DNA from: HGM12998 sp900756495
GTDB lineage: Bacteria; Bacillota; Clostridia; Oscillospirales; Oscillospiraceae
Assembly: GCA_958477305.1 (NCBI GenBank)
Contig: CAUEFI010000008.1
Coordinates: 62,001-126,000 of the forward strand
DNA length: 64,000 bases
Direction of reading: 5' to 3'
Made by a program: the position numbers and the translations under genes. This document shows, in pieces, positions 26,889-35,620 of the stretch; the stretch's first letter is position 1, and the number at the start of each line of letters is the position of its first letter. A model generated the notes under the pieces. It had not been told where the DNA came from and did not search any database. It saw only the letters and a program-made list of their open reading frames with translations.

Positions 26889-28757
26889 ATGAAAACATTG
26901 GAAGCTCTGTTGGAGTGGGGCGGCATAAAAAAGGACGTTGCCTTTCTGGTCATCGCAGGGGCATCGCTGCTGGTCAGCCTTTTAGATCTCCCTCTCCCGT
27001 TTGACGCGGCATGGATTGCCATTCTCCTGTGCGGTGTCCCCATTCTTTTGGAGGCCTTTATTGGCTTGGTCACCGCCTTTGACATCAAGGCCGATGTACT
27101 GGTCTCCATTGCTCTGGTAGCCTCGGTGATCATCGGTGAGGATTTTGCCGCCGGCGAGGTGGCCTTCATCATGCAGCTGGGTGCTCTTCTGGAAGATCTG
27201 ACGGTAGCCCGGGCTCGTGCAGGTATTGAAAAGCTGGTCCACCTGACCCCCCGCACCGCCCGGGTGGTGAACGGCGGCCAAGAGACTGTGGTACCCGCCG
27301 AGGAGGTACAGGTGGGAAATCATCTCCGGGTGCTGCCTGGAGAGACCATCCCTGTGGACGGCGTTATCCTGTCGGGCGAGACCTCTGTCAATCAGGCGGT
27401 CATGACCGGTGAATCGCTGCCGGTGGATAAAGGGCCGGGGGATGAAGTCTCCAGCGGCACGGTCAATCAGTTTGGCTCCTTTGTGATGGAGGCTGTCAAG
27501 GTGGGAGAAGACAGCTCCATTCAAAGAATGGTACGCCTGGTTCAGTCCGCCGATGCGGGTAAAGCTAAAATTGTCGGTGTGGCCGACCGCTGGGCCACCT
27601 GGATTGTCGTGATCGCCCTGAGCGCGGCGGGCCTGACCGGCCTAATTACAGGAGAGGTTCTGCGTGCCGTTACGATTTTGGTCGTCTTCTGTCCCTGCGC
27701 CCTGGTCCTTGCCACACCGACCGCCATTATGGCGGCCATCGGAAATGCCACGCGGCATGGCTTTCTGGTCCGGGAAGGGGACGCTCTGGAGCGGCTCTCC
27801 AGCGCATCCCGTTTCGCCTTTGACAAGACGGGAACCCTAACCTATGGTATCCCCCGGGTGGTGGGAGTACAGAGCTTTTTGCCTGACCTCTCCAGGGAGG
27901 CGCTCTATCTCCTCGCGGCGTCTGCCGAGCTGCGCTCCGAGCACCCACTGGGCAAAGCAGTGGTAAGGGACTGTCGGGCCGAACTAGAGGACACAATTCC
28001 GGAGCCGGAATCTTTTCAAATGTTACCAGGTAGAGGAGTGCTGGCCAGCGGCGGCGGCCGCACGATATTCGCCGGAAACGAGACTCTGCTGGCAGATCGA
28101 GGGATCCCGCTTTCCCCGGAAGCCAGAGAGGCAGCCCGATATTATCTGGATCAGGGCTGTTCGGTGATCTATTTGGCGGCAGACGGGCAGCTGGCCGGTC
28201 TCCTGGCCCTGGCCGACACCCTTCGCTCCGACGCTGCGGACATGATCGCACGGGTGAAAGCTTGTGGCGTCTCCCCTGTCTTGCTGACCGGAGACCACGA
28301 GAGTGCGGCCCGGCGCATTGCAGAAGAACTCTCTATCAGCGAAATCCGCGCCGGCTGCCTGCCTGAGGACAAGCTGAACTGGATCGATGAGAGCCAGAAA
28401 GCGGGCCAGCCTGTCTGCATGATCGGCGATGGAGTCAACGACGCCCCAGCCCTGAAGAAGGCCCTCGTCGGAATTGCAATGGGTGGCGTTGGCAGCGACA
28501 TCGCGGTAGACGCCGCCGACATCGCCCTGGTCAGCGACGATATCCGGGAGATTCCCCACCTGCTCCGCCTGGCCCGCCGGATGATGGTGACCATCAAATG
28601 CAACCTGACCTTCTCTATGGCCCTGAACTTCGCCGCTATTCTCCTTGCCATCACTGGCGTCCTCAATCCTGTCGTCGGCGCACTGGTTCACAATGCGGGC
28701 TCCGTTGTCGTTATTATACATTCTACATTTTTATTAAAATGGAGGAAAAAGTCATGA
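26889..28757 (+). CDS. P1B-type heavy-metal-translocating ATPase
   Basis: 622-residue transition-metal pump at the plasma membrane. Order: N-terminal helices without any HMA metal-binding domain, actuator TGES at about 173-176, CPC metal-translocation motif at 268-270 (VVFCPCALVLATP), phosphorylated Asp312 in FDKTGTLT, the SEHPLG motif of P1B ATPases, MIGDGVNDAPAL, and C-terminal helices with NPVVGALVHNAGSV. The CPC motif excludes the SPC cobalt/iron group; the HNAGS motif is unlike classical copper (YN/MSS) pumps. The CsoR-like operator hints at copper, but substrate is open. ATG 26889 follows GGAGG; ends in an ATGA overlap with the next gene. Confidence 0.92.
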   Translation: MKTLEALLEWGGIKKDVAFLVIAGASLLVSLLDLPLPFDAAWIAILLCGVPILLEAFIGLVTAFDIKADVLVSIALVASVIIGEDFAAGEVAFIMQLGALLEDLTVARARAGIEKLVHLTPRTARVVNGGQETVVPAEEVQVGNHLRVLPGETIPVDGVILSGETSVNQAVMTGESLPVDKGPGDEVSSGTVNQFGSFVMEAVKVGEDSSIQRMVRLVQSADAGKAKIVGVADRWATWIVVIALSAAGLTGLITGEVLRAVTILVVFCPCALVLATPTAIMAAIGNATRHGFLVREGDALERLSSASRFAFDKTGTLTYGIPRVVGVQSFLPDLSREALYLLAASAELRSEHPLGKAVVRDCRAELEDTIPEPESFQMLPGRGVLASGGGRTIFAGNETLLADRGIPLSPEAREAARYYLDQGCSVIYLAADGQLAGLLALADTLRSDAADMIARVKACGVSPVLLTGDHESAARRIAEELSISEIRAGCLPEDKLNWIDESQKAGQPVCMIGDGVNDAPALKKALVGIAMGGVGSDIAVDAADIALVSDDIREIPHLLRLARRMMVTIKCNLTFSMALNFAAILLAITGVLNPVVGALVHNAGSVVVIIHSTFLLKWRKKS

Positions 28758-28930
28758 TTCTGACCATTTTCTTAATCATCATCGGTATTGCGATCTTTGT
28801 CGGCGGACTGTATTACCTGCTGAAAGAAAAAAAGGATCCGGAGGCCCGTAAAATCTATACTGTTGTCACTGTCATAGGCATCGCTATTCTGATTGCCGGC
28901 GGAATTAAAATTGCTGTATGTGGCTTCTGA
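28754..28930 (+). CDS. 58-residue membrane protein coupled to the metal ATPase
   Basis: MILTIFLIIIGIAIFVGGLY..., two hydrophobic segments separated by a charged loop (LLKEKKDPEARK), and a cysteine at the C-terminus (AVCGF). Its ATG overlaps the ATPase stop as ATGA and GGAGG lies 8 bases upstream inside the ATPase gene, so the two are translationally coupled. No family recognised. By position it could be an accessory subunit or chaperone of the pump. Confidence 0.75.
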   Translation: MILTIFLIIIGIAIFVGGLYYLLKEKKDPEARKIYTVVTVIGIAILIAGGIKIAVCGF

Positions 28931-28997
28931 GACTACGCCCCCCCAAAAAAGAGCCCCTTGGCGTAAGAAAATGATGGTGCAGTATCGATAGTACATG

Positions 28998-29537
28998 CTA
29001 TAGAGCAGTCCCCCGTGTGGGCACCATTAGCCTGGAGACGTCGACGCCCTCATGGGCCAACAGCCAGCGCTTCTTTTCCACACCGCCCGCATAGCCCGTC
29101 AGGCTCCCTCCCGCGCCTACGACCCGATGGCATGGAATCACGATCGAAATGGGGTTATGACCCACAGCGCCGCCTATCGCTTGGGCGGACATGCTTGAAC
29201 GCCCCAGGCGTTTCGCCAGCCTCCTTGCAATCTCTCCGTAAGTAGTCACCTCCCCATAGGGAATCTCACACAGCAAACGCCAGACCTCTTGGCGAAATAC
29301 GCCTCCGCTGGGTGCCAGCGACAGCTCGCCGATCCCTGGCCTCTCTCCCGCAAAATACCGGTCAAGCCACTCCCGTGCCTTTATAAAAACCGGGTCAATA
29401 TCCCGCTCCAAAGACTGCCGGGGCAGCGTTGCGCCAAAGTATTTCTGCCCCTCCAGCCACAGGCCTGTCAGATGTTCCCCCTCTCCAGCCAATGTGAGCA
29501 GCCCTACCGGTGATTTATAGTGTGAAATGTAATACAC
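28998..29537 (-). CDS. ogt: Methylated-DNA--protein-cysteine methyltransferase
   Basis: Suicide repair protein that moves the methyl group of O6-methylguanine to its own cysteine. 179 residues: N-terminal ribonuclease-like domain (MYYISHYKSPVGLLTLAG) and C-terminal DNA-binding domain with the active-site motif SIVIPCHRVVGAGGSLTGYAGG. Starts 15 bases after the Ada-AlkA fusion gene on the same strand, forming an alkylation-repair operon. Free-standing Ogt rather than Ada C-terminal domain because the Ada N-terminal module is in the neighbouring gene. Confidence 0.95.
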   Translation of the reverse strand: MYYISHYKSPVGLLTLAGEGEHLTGLWLEGQKYFGATLPRQSLERDIDPVFIKAREWLDRYFAGERPGIGELSLAPSGGVFRQEVWRLLCEIPYGEVTTYGEIARRLAKRLGRSSMSAQAIGGAVGHNPISIVIPCHRVVGAGGSLTGYAGGVEKKRWLLAHEGVDVSRLMVPTRGTAL

Positions 29538-29552
29538 AGAGTTCCTCCCCCT

Positions 29553-31016
29553 TCAGAAAACCTGCCAAAGACACATTGCAGCATAGGCACGCCAAGGCCG
29601 CCACATCTCCGCCAGCTCTAATATTTCTCTCCTACTCCTCGGTGCCAGCGCCTTCTTAAGCCCCAGATCCGTATCCGGAAAGGCGTCAGTCCATCCAAGC
29701 GCCCGCATGGCGATATACTGCGCTGTCCATGCACCGATACCGGGCAGCCTCATAAGCCTTTTGACTTCATCTTCCGGCCGGATACACAGTGCAAGCGCTT
29801 CTGCCTGATCGGAAAATAGTTCTGCCAAAGCCCGTATGGTCCGCGCCCGCGGCCCTGTTATTCCAAGTGGACAGAATCTGTCTTCTGCCGGATTCGCAAG
29901 CGAGCATATGGATTCTGGTGTCGGAAAAACATGGGACAGTCCCTCGATTTCTGTCTCCACCGGCTCGCCAAACTGCTGTGCAAATCTGCCGGAAAGCGTT
30001 GTCGCGGCCTTGACGGAAATTTGTTGTCCCAATACTGCTCGGACACTCATTTCAAAGGGATCAAAGCATCCGGGTACGCGAATGCCAGGGAGAAACAGTC
30101 CCGGCTTGAGCCTGTCCAATTGAGAGAGCGTCTCCTGTATCACCTCTGGCTCACAGGACAAATCAAACAGACAGCGGACCCGGCTGAGCACCTGAGGCAG
30201 CACTGGGAGCAGAGACGCGGCCACCGTCACCGACACACTATTGCTGTGCGGCTGATGCGTTACACCGATCCACCCGTAAAGGCACCCTCTCTCCTCTGAT
30301 GCGATCCGGACCGTCCGGTAATAGGTATTACCCTGAATGGTCTCAACGCCGGGGATGGCCCGCGGACTCAAGAACGCCAGCAAACGCTCCCATTGGAAGG
30401 GCGGCCGATAGCCAAGCGCCAGCGTAATCCTGTCCCCGCTTCGCTGTTTGCAGGCTTCCTGTCTGCGAAGTGCGGCAGGCGCAAGACGGTATCGCTCTTT
30501 AAACACATCGTTAAACCGGCGCAAGCTTCCAAAACCAGCCGCCATTGCAACCTCCAGAACAGATAGGTCGGTGTCAGTCAGCAGGCTCTTAGCAAGCAGC
30601 AGACGGCAGGTCTGTAGATACTGAACCGGCGGGACATGATATGCCTCTGAGAATACCCGGCGTAAGTGGCGTTCGGTACAGCCGAGCCGCTTGGAAATCG
30701 CAGCAAGGCTTCCCGCTGTTCCGCATTGCTCCTCTATCAGCCTTGCTGCTTTCTGCGCAAGAGATGCCGCAGCATCCATTGGAGCCAGCCCTGGCGCCAG
30801 TTCCGGACGGCACCGCAGGCAGGGACGAAATCCCGCCTGCTCCGCTTCCGCCGCCGTACGGAAATACGTACAGTTTTCCGGCTTTGGAAGTCTTACCCGA
30901 CAGACCGGCCTGCAGTAAATGCCCGTAGACCGGACACCGACAAAAAAGCGGCCGTCAAAGCGGGCATCCCGTGATTTGAATGCGGCATATAACGCTTCCC
31001 GGTTTTCCTGTATCAT
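29553..31016 (-). CDS. Fusion protein: Ada N-terminal domain, AraC-type HTH and AlkA 3-methyladenine DNA glycosylase
   Basis: 487 residues. Residues about 5-75 are the Ada zinc/phosphotriester domain with four cysteines (GIYCRPVCRVRL, ENCTYF, RPCLRCRPE), one of which accepts methyl from phosphotriesters. About 85-185 is an AraC-type helix-turn-helix pair (LAAISKRLGCTERHLRRVF, VAMAAGFGSLRRFNDVF). From about 200 the AlkA half follows, with the helix-hairpin-helix LMRLPGIGAWTAQYIAMRAL and the catalytic Asp region DAFPDTDLG. It senses alkylation, probably activates its own operon and removes alkylated bases. Start at ATG 31016 with GGGAGGG 8 bases upstream; an upstream in-frame start is inside or before the ribosome-binding site. 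Confidence 0.93.
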   Translation of the reverse strand: MIQENREALYAAFKSRDARFDGRFFVGVRSTGIYCRPVCRVRLPKPENCTYFRTAAEAEQAGFRPCLRCRPELAPGLAPMDAAASLAQKAARLIEEQCGTAGSLAAISKRLGCTERHLRRVFSEAYHVPPVQYLQTCRLLLAKSLLTDTDLSVLEVAMAAGFGSLRRFNDVFKERYRLAPAALRRQEACKQRSGDRITLALGYRPPFQWERLLAFLSPRAIPGVETIQGNTYYRTVRIASEERGCLYGWIGVTHQPHSNSVSVTVAASLLPVLPQVLSRVRCLFDLSCEPEVIQETLSQLDRLKPGLFLPGIRVPGCFDPFEMSVRAVLGQQISVKAATTLSGRFAQQFGEPVETEIEGLSHVFPTPESICSLANPAEDRFCPLGITGPRARTIRALAELFSDQAEALALCIRPEDEVKRLMRLPGIGAWTAQYIAMRALGWTDAFPDTDLGLKKALAPRSRREILELAEMWRPWRAYAAMCLWQVF

Positions 31017-31041
31017 CGCTGTGTCCCTCCCTGATATGGCC

Positions 31042-31047
31042 ATTATA
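31042..31047 (-). promoter_or_regulatory. -10 element of the alkylation-repair operon
   Basis: Minus strand TGGTATAAT, an extended -10 with TATAAT at 31047-31042, about 25 bases before the start codon. No good -35, in line with an activator-dependent promoter (Ada-type). Confidence 0.55.
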
Positions 31048-31109
31048 CCACATTTTCTTTTTCAATCTCGCAGTTTTCGGACCTGTATATTTTACGGTGG
31101 GACAAATGT

Positions 31110-31261
31110 TTAGCCGCATCGCCGGAAGCGCTCATCCACCAGCTTTTCAAGATTGTATTTTAGGCACTGCCTCGCAACATATCCGCCCCCTTCCGGCTGG
31201 ACACACCGAACCATCTGCAAATCCCCCCGCTTCTCTTCGTCAGCATTTCATTTGCAGCCAT
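31110..31261 (-). pseudogene. Possible remnant of a small gene in the interval between the repair and sugar operons
   Basis: The 31048-31444 interval has no clear gene. On the minus strand an ATG at 31261 opens MAANEMLTKR..., and an overlapping frame starting at ATG 31214 after GGGGGG reads MVRCVQPEGGGYVARQCLKY and ends LEKLVDERFRRCG at 31110. The second frame has protein-like composition and looks like the tail of a small protein whose start is in the other frame. I do not recognise a family. May equally be noise. Confidence 0.25.
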
Positions 31262-31444
31262 GTATCAATCGCCTTTGTTCCATCATATCACTTGTAATTG
31301 GCCTCTTGAACATAGAGGCCTGCGCAGCCTTCTTAAATGCGGCAGCGATTCATTTGCTTCCGTACAGGGACAACAGCCGAATACAGAGGCGAGGGCAGGT
31401 GACAGCAGCCTCTTCAGAAAGCTTCACCCACTCAAAAAGATTAT

Positions 31445-31478
31445 AACGCCCGCTCATCTATCGTGATGAGCGGGCGTT
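31445..31478 (-). terminator. Terminator at the end of the amino-sugar operon
   Basis: Perfect 14-bp inverted repeat: AACGCCCGCTCATC (31445-31458) with GATGAGCGGGCGTT (31465-31478), 6-base loop. On the minus strand it is followed by ATAATCTTTTT. Confidence 0.9.
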
Positions 31479-31493
31479 GAGGATTCGGGCAGC

Positions 31494-32612
31494 TTAAATC
31501 AGATTGCGCTCCGACTCGGGATTGAAGAGGTGGACGAGGTCAGGGCGGAAGGTGAAGAGAACCTCCGTGCCGTACTGGATCCCACCGCGGTGCTCTGCGG
31601 GCAGGTCGGTGGTGGGAACGCGGAGGACTACGTCCTTTCCGCCCGCATTCACATGGAGATGGACCTCGCTGCCCATCATCTCGGACACGTCCACCTTGCC
31701 AGACAACGTATGTGCGCCGACGCTGGTCTCAAACGTGATGTGCTCGGGACGGATGCCGATGATGACCTTCTGCCCTTCCGTCTTGGCGGCAGTGAGCTTC
31801 TTCTGGATCTCGTCGGCCAGCGGCATGACGGCGCCCGCCACGGCGATCTGGTAGCTGCCGCCGTTCTCTTGGAGCTCACCCTCAAACAGGTTCATCTGGG
31901 GAGAGCCGATAAAGCCGGCGACAAAGATGTTGACGGGGTGGTCAAAGACCTCCTGGGGCGTTCCAATCTGCTGGATAAAGCCGTCCCGCATGATGACGAT
32001 GCGGTCGCCCAGAGTCATGGCCTCGGTCTGATCGTGGGTGACATAGATAAAGGTAGTGTCAATACGCTGACGCAGCTTGATAATCTCGGCGCGCATCTGA
32101 TTGCGCAACTTCGCATCCAGGTTGCTGAGCGGTTCGTCCATGAGGAAGACCTGAGGGTTGCGGACAATGGCCCGGCCGATGGCCACGCGCTGGCGCTGGC
32201 CACCGGACAGCGCCTTGGGCTTGCGATCCAGATAACTGGTGATATCCAGGATCTCGGCGGCCTCCCGCACCTTCCGGTCGATCTCGTCCGCCGGGGTCTT
32301 GCGCAACTTGAGCGCAAAGGCCATGTTCTCATATACCGTCATATGAGGATACAGGGCGTAGTTCTGGAATACCATGGCGATATCCCGATCCTTGGGCTCC
32401 ACGTCGTTCATCAGCTTATCACCGATGTAGAGCTCCCCCTCGGAGATCTCCTCCAGGCCCGCTACCATCCGCAGGGTAGTGGACTTGCCGCAGCCGGAAG
32501 GACCTACCAGCACGATAAATTCTTTATCCGCGATCTCCAGATTGAAGTCGTGGACGGCGGTTACCTTGTTGTCGTAAATTTTCTTTACGTTCTTCAGGAT
32601 TACAGTCGCCAT
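31494..32612 (-). CDS. ugpC: Sugar ABC transporter ATPase, UgpC/MsmK/MalK type
   Basis: 372-residue ATPase that powers CUT1-type sugar importers. Walker A GPSGCGKSTT, Q-loop VFQNYALYPHMT, ABC signature LSGGQRQRVAIGRA, Walker B VFLMDEPLSNLDA, switch His in YVTHDQTEAM, and a C-terminal TOBE/regulatory domain (GIRPEHITFE). Start at MATVILKNVKKIY by family comparison; no clear ribosome-binding site precedes it (the nearest GGAGG is 23 bases up). Located 178 bases after nagA on the same strand; serves the permeases at 35.6-37.4 kb, and MsmK-type ATPases often energise several importers. Confidence 0.93.
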   Translation of the reverse strand: MATVILKNVKKIYDNKVTAVHDFNLEIADKEFIVLVGPSGCGKSTTLRMVAGLEEISEGELYIGDKLMNDVEPKDRDIAMVFQNYALYPHMTVYENMAFALKLRKTPADEIDRKVREAAEILDITSYLDRKPKALSGGQRQRVAIGRAIVRNPQVFLMDEPLSNLDAKLRNQMRAEIIKLRQRIDTTFIYVTHDQTEAMTLGDRIVIMRDGFIQQIGTPQEVFDHPVNIFVAGFIGSPQMNLFEGELQENGGSYQIAVAGAVMPLADEIQKKLTAAKTEGQKVIIGIRPEHITFETSVGAHTLSGKVDVSEMMGSEVHLHVNAGGKDVVLRVPTTDLPAEHRGGIQYGTEVLFTFRPDLVHLFNPESERNLI

Positions 32613-32790
32613 TGCAGTTGGCCGTAGGGGCAAAGCCTCCGCAAATACCCCCTCGCAGAGCCCGGGCAGAACGGGCTCCGCTTTGCGACAGGTCTCCACA
32701 CTGCCGCACCGCCGGCCGGCGGGGTGGTCTCCTCCTTTTTTACGGCTCCCCCGCTCCTATGAGAATGGAGTAGAGGCGGGACGCCTTTTT

Positions 32791-33915
32791 TCAATTAGCC
32801 GCGACGACCTCGCCGCGGAAGATGACGGTTCTGAGGGAATAGTCCCCGTTGAGAATGGCCAGGTTGGCCAGCTTGCCGCTCTCCAGGCTGCCTACCCGGC
32901 TGTAGGCTCCGATAGCCCGGGCGGGGTTGACTGCCGCGGCCCGCACGGCCGCGGCCAGCGGAATCCCCATGGATACGGCAGTCTGGAGGCAGCCCATCAG
33001 GTCGGTCACCGATCCGGCCAGGGTACCGTCGGCCAGAGTGGCGTGGCGGCCCCTGACGGTGACGTCCTGGCCACCCAGAGTGTACTGCCCGTCCGGCATG
33101 CCGGCCGCCCGCATGGAATCCGAGATCAGAATAACCCGCTCCGCCCCGAACATGCGGAAGACGGCGCGTACTACTGACGGGTGAATGTGGACTCCGTCGC
33201 AGATGAGCTCCACCATGCAGCCCGGGGTATCCAAGGCTGCACCTACCACTCCGGGGGCGCGGTGGCTGAAGGGTGGCATGGCATTGAAGAGATGGGTAAC
33301 CTGCCGGGCCCCCGCCCGGAAGGCCTTCATCGCCGTGTCGTAGTCCGCCGTGGTGTGGGCCAGGGAGACCGTAACCTCCTCCCCCACCGATTCGATAAAG
33401 TCGATGGCGCCGGGGAGCTCGGGGGCCACGGACACCAGCTTGACCAGTCCGTTGGAGGCGGCTATCAGCCGCCGGAGCAGCTCAGCGTCCGGATTGCGCA
33501 GCCAATCTCCGTTCTGGGCCCCTTTCTTTTCGTAGGAGAGGAAGGGCCCCTCCAGATTAATGCCGCAGAGATCAGCCCCGCCGCAGCCCGACTTCCGGTG
33601 GGAGGCGGCCGTCTCGCAGATTTTTATCAGCTGGTCCTCCAGAAGGGTCATCCCAGCCGGGCAGATTTGGGTTACACCCCGGGACAACTCATACTCCGCC
33701 ATGGCGGCAAGGCCGGCGGCGTCTCCGTCAGAGAAGTCAAACCCCTTGCACCCGTGGAAGTGCAGGTCGGTAAGGCCGGGAATGACATAACAGCCCGCCG
33801 CGTCCAGCACGCTGCCGTCTCCGCTGTCGGGGGCGATCAGCCGCCCGTCGGTACAGAGATCCCGCTCTACAAAGCCCTCCTGAAGGTCGTATACCCTACC
33901 TCCGGTTATCCGCAT
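32791..33915 (-). CDS. nagA: N-acetylglucosamine-6-phosphate deacetylase
   Basis: Removes acetate from GlcNAc-6-P to give GlcN-6-P. 374-residue amidohydrolase. Metal-site motif DLHFHGCKGFDFSDGD near the N-terminus, the glutamate in NLEGPFLS, His motifs SLAHTTADY and VTHLFNAMPPF, and the catalytic Asp in LISDSMRAAGMPDG. The start overlaps the end of nagB by 10 bases, so nagB and nagA are coupled. Confidence 0.95.
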   Translation of the reverse strand: MRITGGRVYDLQEGFVERDLCTDGRLIAPDSGDGSVLDAAGCYVIPGLTDLHFHGCKGFDFSDGDAAGLAAMAEYELSRGVTQICPAGMTLLEDQLIKICETAASHRKSGCGGADLCGINLEGPFLSYEKKGAQNGDWLRNPDAELLRRLIAASNGLVKLVSVAPELPGAIDFIESVGEEVTVSLAHTTADYDTAMKAFRAGARQVTHLFNAMPPFSHRAPGVVGAALDTPGCMVELICDGVHIHPSVVRAVFRMFGAERVILISDSMRAAGMPDGQYTLGGQDVTVRGRHATLADGTLAGSVTDLMGCLQTAVSMGIPLAAAVRAAAVNPARAIGAYSRVGSLESGKLANLAILNGDYSLRTVIFRGEVVAAN

Positions 33916-34658
33916 ACCTGTACACCTGCCTCCGTCAGCCTGTGAAGGGCCGCCCTGTCCCCCACCAGGGTCACATCCGGGTGGAGCTGCAGGATAGAGG
34001 CCGGCACCTCCTTGGTCACGCGGCCGCAGAATGCCTTCCAGACAATCTCCGCCTTCTCCTCACCGCTGACAATAATCAGGATACGGCGGGCCTGCATAAT
34101 GTTTTTGATGCCCATACTCAGCGCCTGACGGGGAACCTCGTCTATCGAGCTGAAGAAGCGGGCGTTGGCCTGAATGGTGCTGTCAGTCAGGTGGACCAGA
34201 TGGGTCTCCAGTCCAAAGTCGTCGCCCGGCTCGTTGAAGGCAATGTGGCCGTTATGCCCCATTCCCAACAGCTGGAGATCAATCCCTCCCAGATCCTGGA
34301 TCAGATGGTTGTACCGGGTGCACTCTCCCTCCAAATCCCTGGCCAAACCGTTGAGCACATGGGTGTTCTCCGGCTTGATATCAATATGATTAAAGAGGTT
34401 ATCCTGCATAAAATAGCGGTAACTCTGCTCGTGGTGGGGAGAGAGTCCCACATATTCATCCAGATTGACGCTGCGGGTCTCTGCAAAGCTCAGATCCCCC
34501 TTGCGGAACCAGTCGGAGAGCTGCCTGTAGGCCCCCACGGGGGTACCCCCGGTGGCCAGTCCCAGCACACAGTCGGGCTTGTAGATGACCTGTGCAGAGA
34601 TGATGTTGGCTGCACGGCGGCTCATAGCCTCGTAGCTTTCGGCCTGATAGATTCTCAT
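33906..34658 (-). CDS. nagB: Glucosamine-6-phosphate deaminase
   Basis: Converts GlcN-6-P to fructose-6-P and ammonia. 250 residues. Conserved LGLATGGTPVGAYRQL, the catalytic Asp in SVNLDEYVGLSPHHEQSY, and GMGHNGHIAFNEPG. Start at MRIYQAESYE with AGGAGG 9 bases upstream; an open frame further up lacks a site. In the order nanA-nagB-nagA it completes entry of amino sugars into glycolysis. Confidence 0.95.
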   Translation of the reverse strand: MRIYQAESYEAMSRRAANIISAQVIYKPDCVLGLATGGTPVGAYRQLSDWFRKGDLSFAETRSVNLDEYVGLSPHHEQSYRYFMQDNLFNHIDIKPENTHVLNGLARDLEGECTRYNHLIQDLGGIDLQLLGMGHNGHIAFNEPGDDFGLETHLVHLTDSTIQANARFFSSIDEVPRQALSMGIKNIMQARRILIIVSGEEKAEIVWKAFCGRVTKEVPASILQLHPDVTLVGDRAALHRLTEAGVQVCG

Positions 34659-34671
34659 AGAGTTTCGCCTC

Positions 34672-35577
34672 CTAGCAGTACTTGGCAATGGCCGCGTCAA
34701 TCATGGCGGCGCTCTTGTCCACCACGGCGGCATCGCTCTCAATCAGGCCGGGCAAGGGTTTGCGGACTCCTCCGCACTCCACGCCGGTCTTCTTCAGGAT
34801 GGCCTTCATCACGGCGTAGAGGTTGCCGTGGGCGGCGCACATGGCATAGATGATCCGGCAGATCTCGTTCTGGACCTCCCGTGCCTTCTCCACCTCTCCC
34901 CCTAGGAAAAGGCTGCGGGCCCGCAGAAAGAGCTCGGGCATGACGGCGTAGGTACCGCCGATGCCTCCGATGGCGCCCATGGCCAGGCCGGAGATAAACT
35001 GCTCATCGGGACCGTTGAATACGATAAGCCCCTCGTCCCGCCACATCTGAATATCCTGGGTGGGCATGGAGGAGTTCTTCACGCCGACAACCCGGGGGTT
35101 CTTCTTCATCTCCCGCAGCAGGGAGGGCGTGAGGGCCACGCCCGCCAACTGTGGGATGTTGTAAATGATAAAGTCGGTATTGGGCGCGGCGGAGGAGATA
35201 TCGTTCCAATACTGGGCAATGCCGTGCTCAGGCAGATGGAAGTAGATGGGCGGAATGGAGGCGATGGCGTCCACCCCCAGCTTTTCGGCGTGGGCGGCCA
35301 GCTGCATGCTGTCCTCCGTGTTGTTACAGGCTACATGGGCGATAATGGTCACCTTTCCCCTGGCCTCGACCATCACATTCTCCAAGACCAGCTCCCGCTC
35401 AGCCCGGTGCTGGTAGATGCACTCGCCGGAGGACCCCCCCACATAGAGGCCGGTAACCCCCTTGCCGATGAGATACCGGGTCAGCGCCCGCACCCGTTCG
35501 GGAGATATGGCCCCCTCCTCGTCATAGCAGGCGTAAAAGGCGGGAATCACCCCGCTGTACTTTTGAAATTCAGGCAT
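34672..35577 (-). CDS. nanA: N-acetylneuraminate lyase (DapA/NanA superfamily)
   Basis: Class I aldolase cleaving N-acetylneuraminate to N-acetylmannosamine and pyruvate. 301 residues of the DHDPS/NAL fold. The conserved Tyr is in FIIYNIPQLAG and the Schiff-base Lys in VVGVKNSSMPT; the carboxylate-binding GGSSGECIYQ motif is near residue 48. Neighbours nagB, nagA, the epimerase and the importer favour sialic acid over other keto-acid substrates, although family members with other substrates exist. Confidence 0.88.
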   Translation of the reverse strand: MPEFQKYSGVIPAFYACYDEEGAISPERVRALTRYLIGKGVTGLYVGGSSGECIYQHRAERELVLENVMVEARGKVTIIAHVACNNTEDSMQLAAHAEKLGVDAIASIPPIYFHLPEHGIAQYWNDISSAAPNTDFIIYNIPQLAGVALTPSLLREMKKNPRVVGVKNSSMPTQDIQMWRDEGLIVFNGPDEQFISGLAMGAIGGIGGTYAVMPELFLRARSLFLGGEVEKAREVQNEICRIIYAMCAAHGNLYAVMKAILKKTGVECGGVRKPLPGLIESDAAVVDKSAAMIDAAIAKYC

Positions 35578-35620
35578 TGGTCATTACTCCATTTTTATAA
35601 ATTGTCGTGCATACGCGCGC

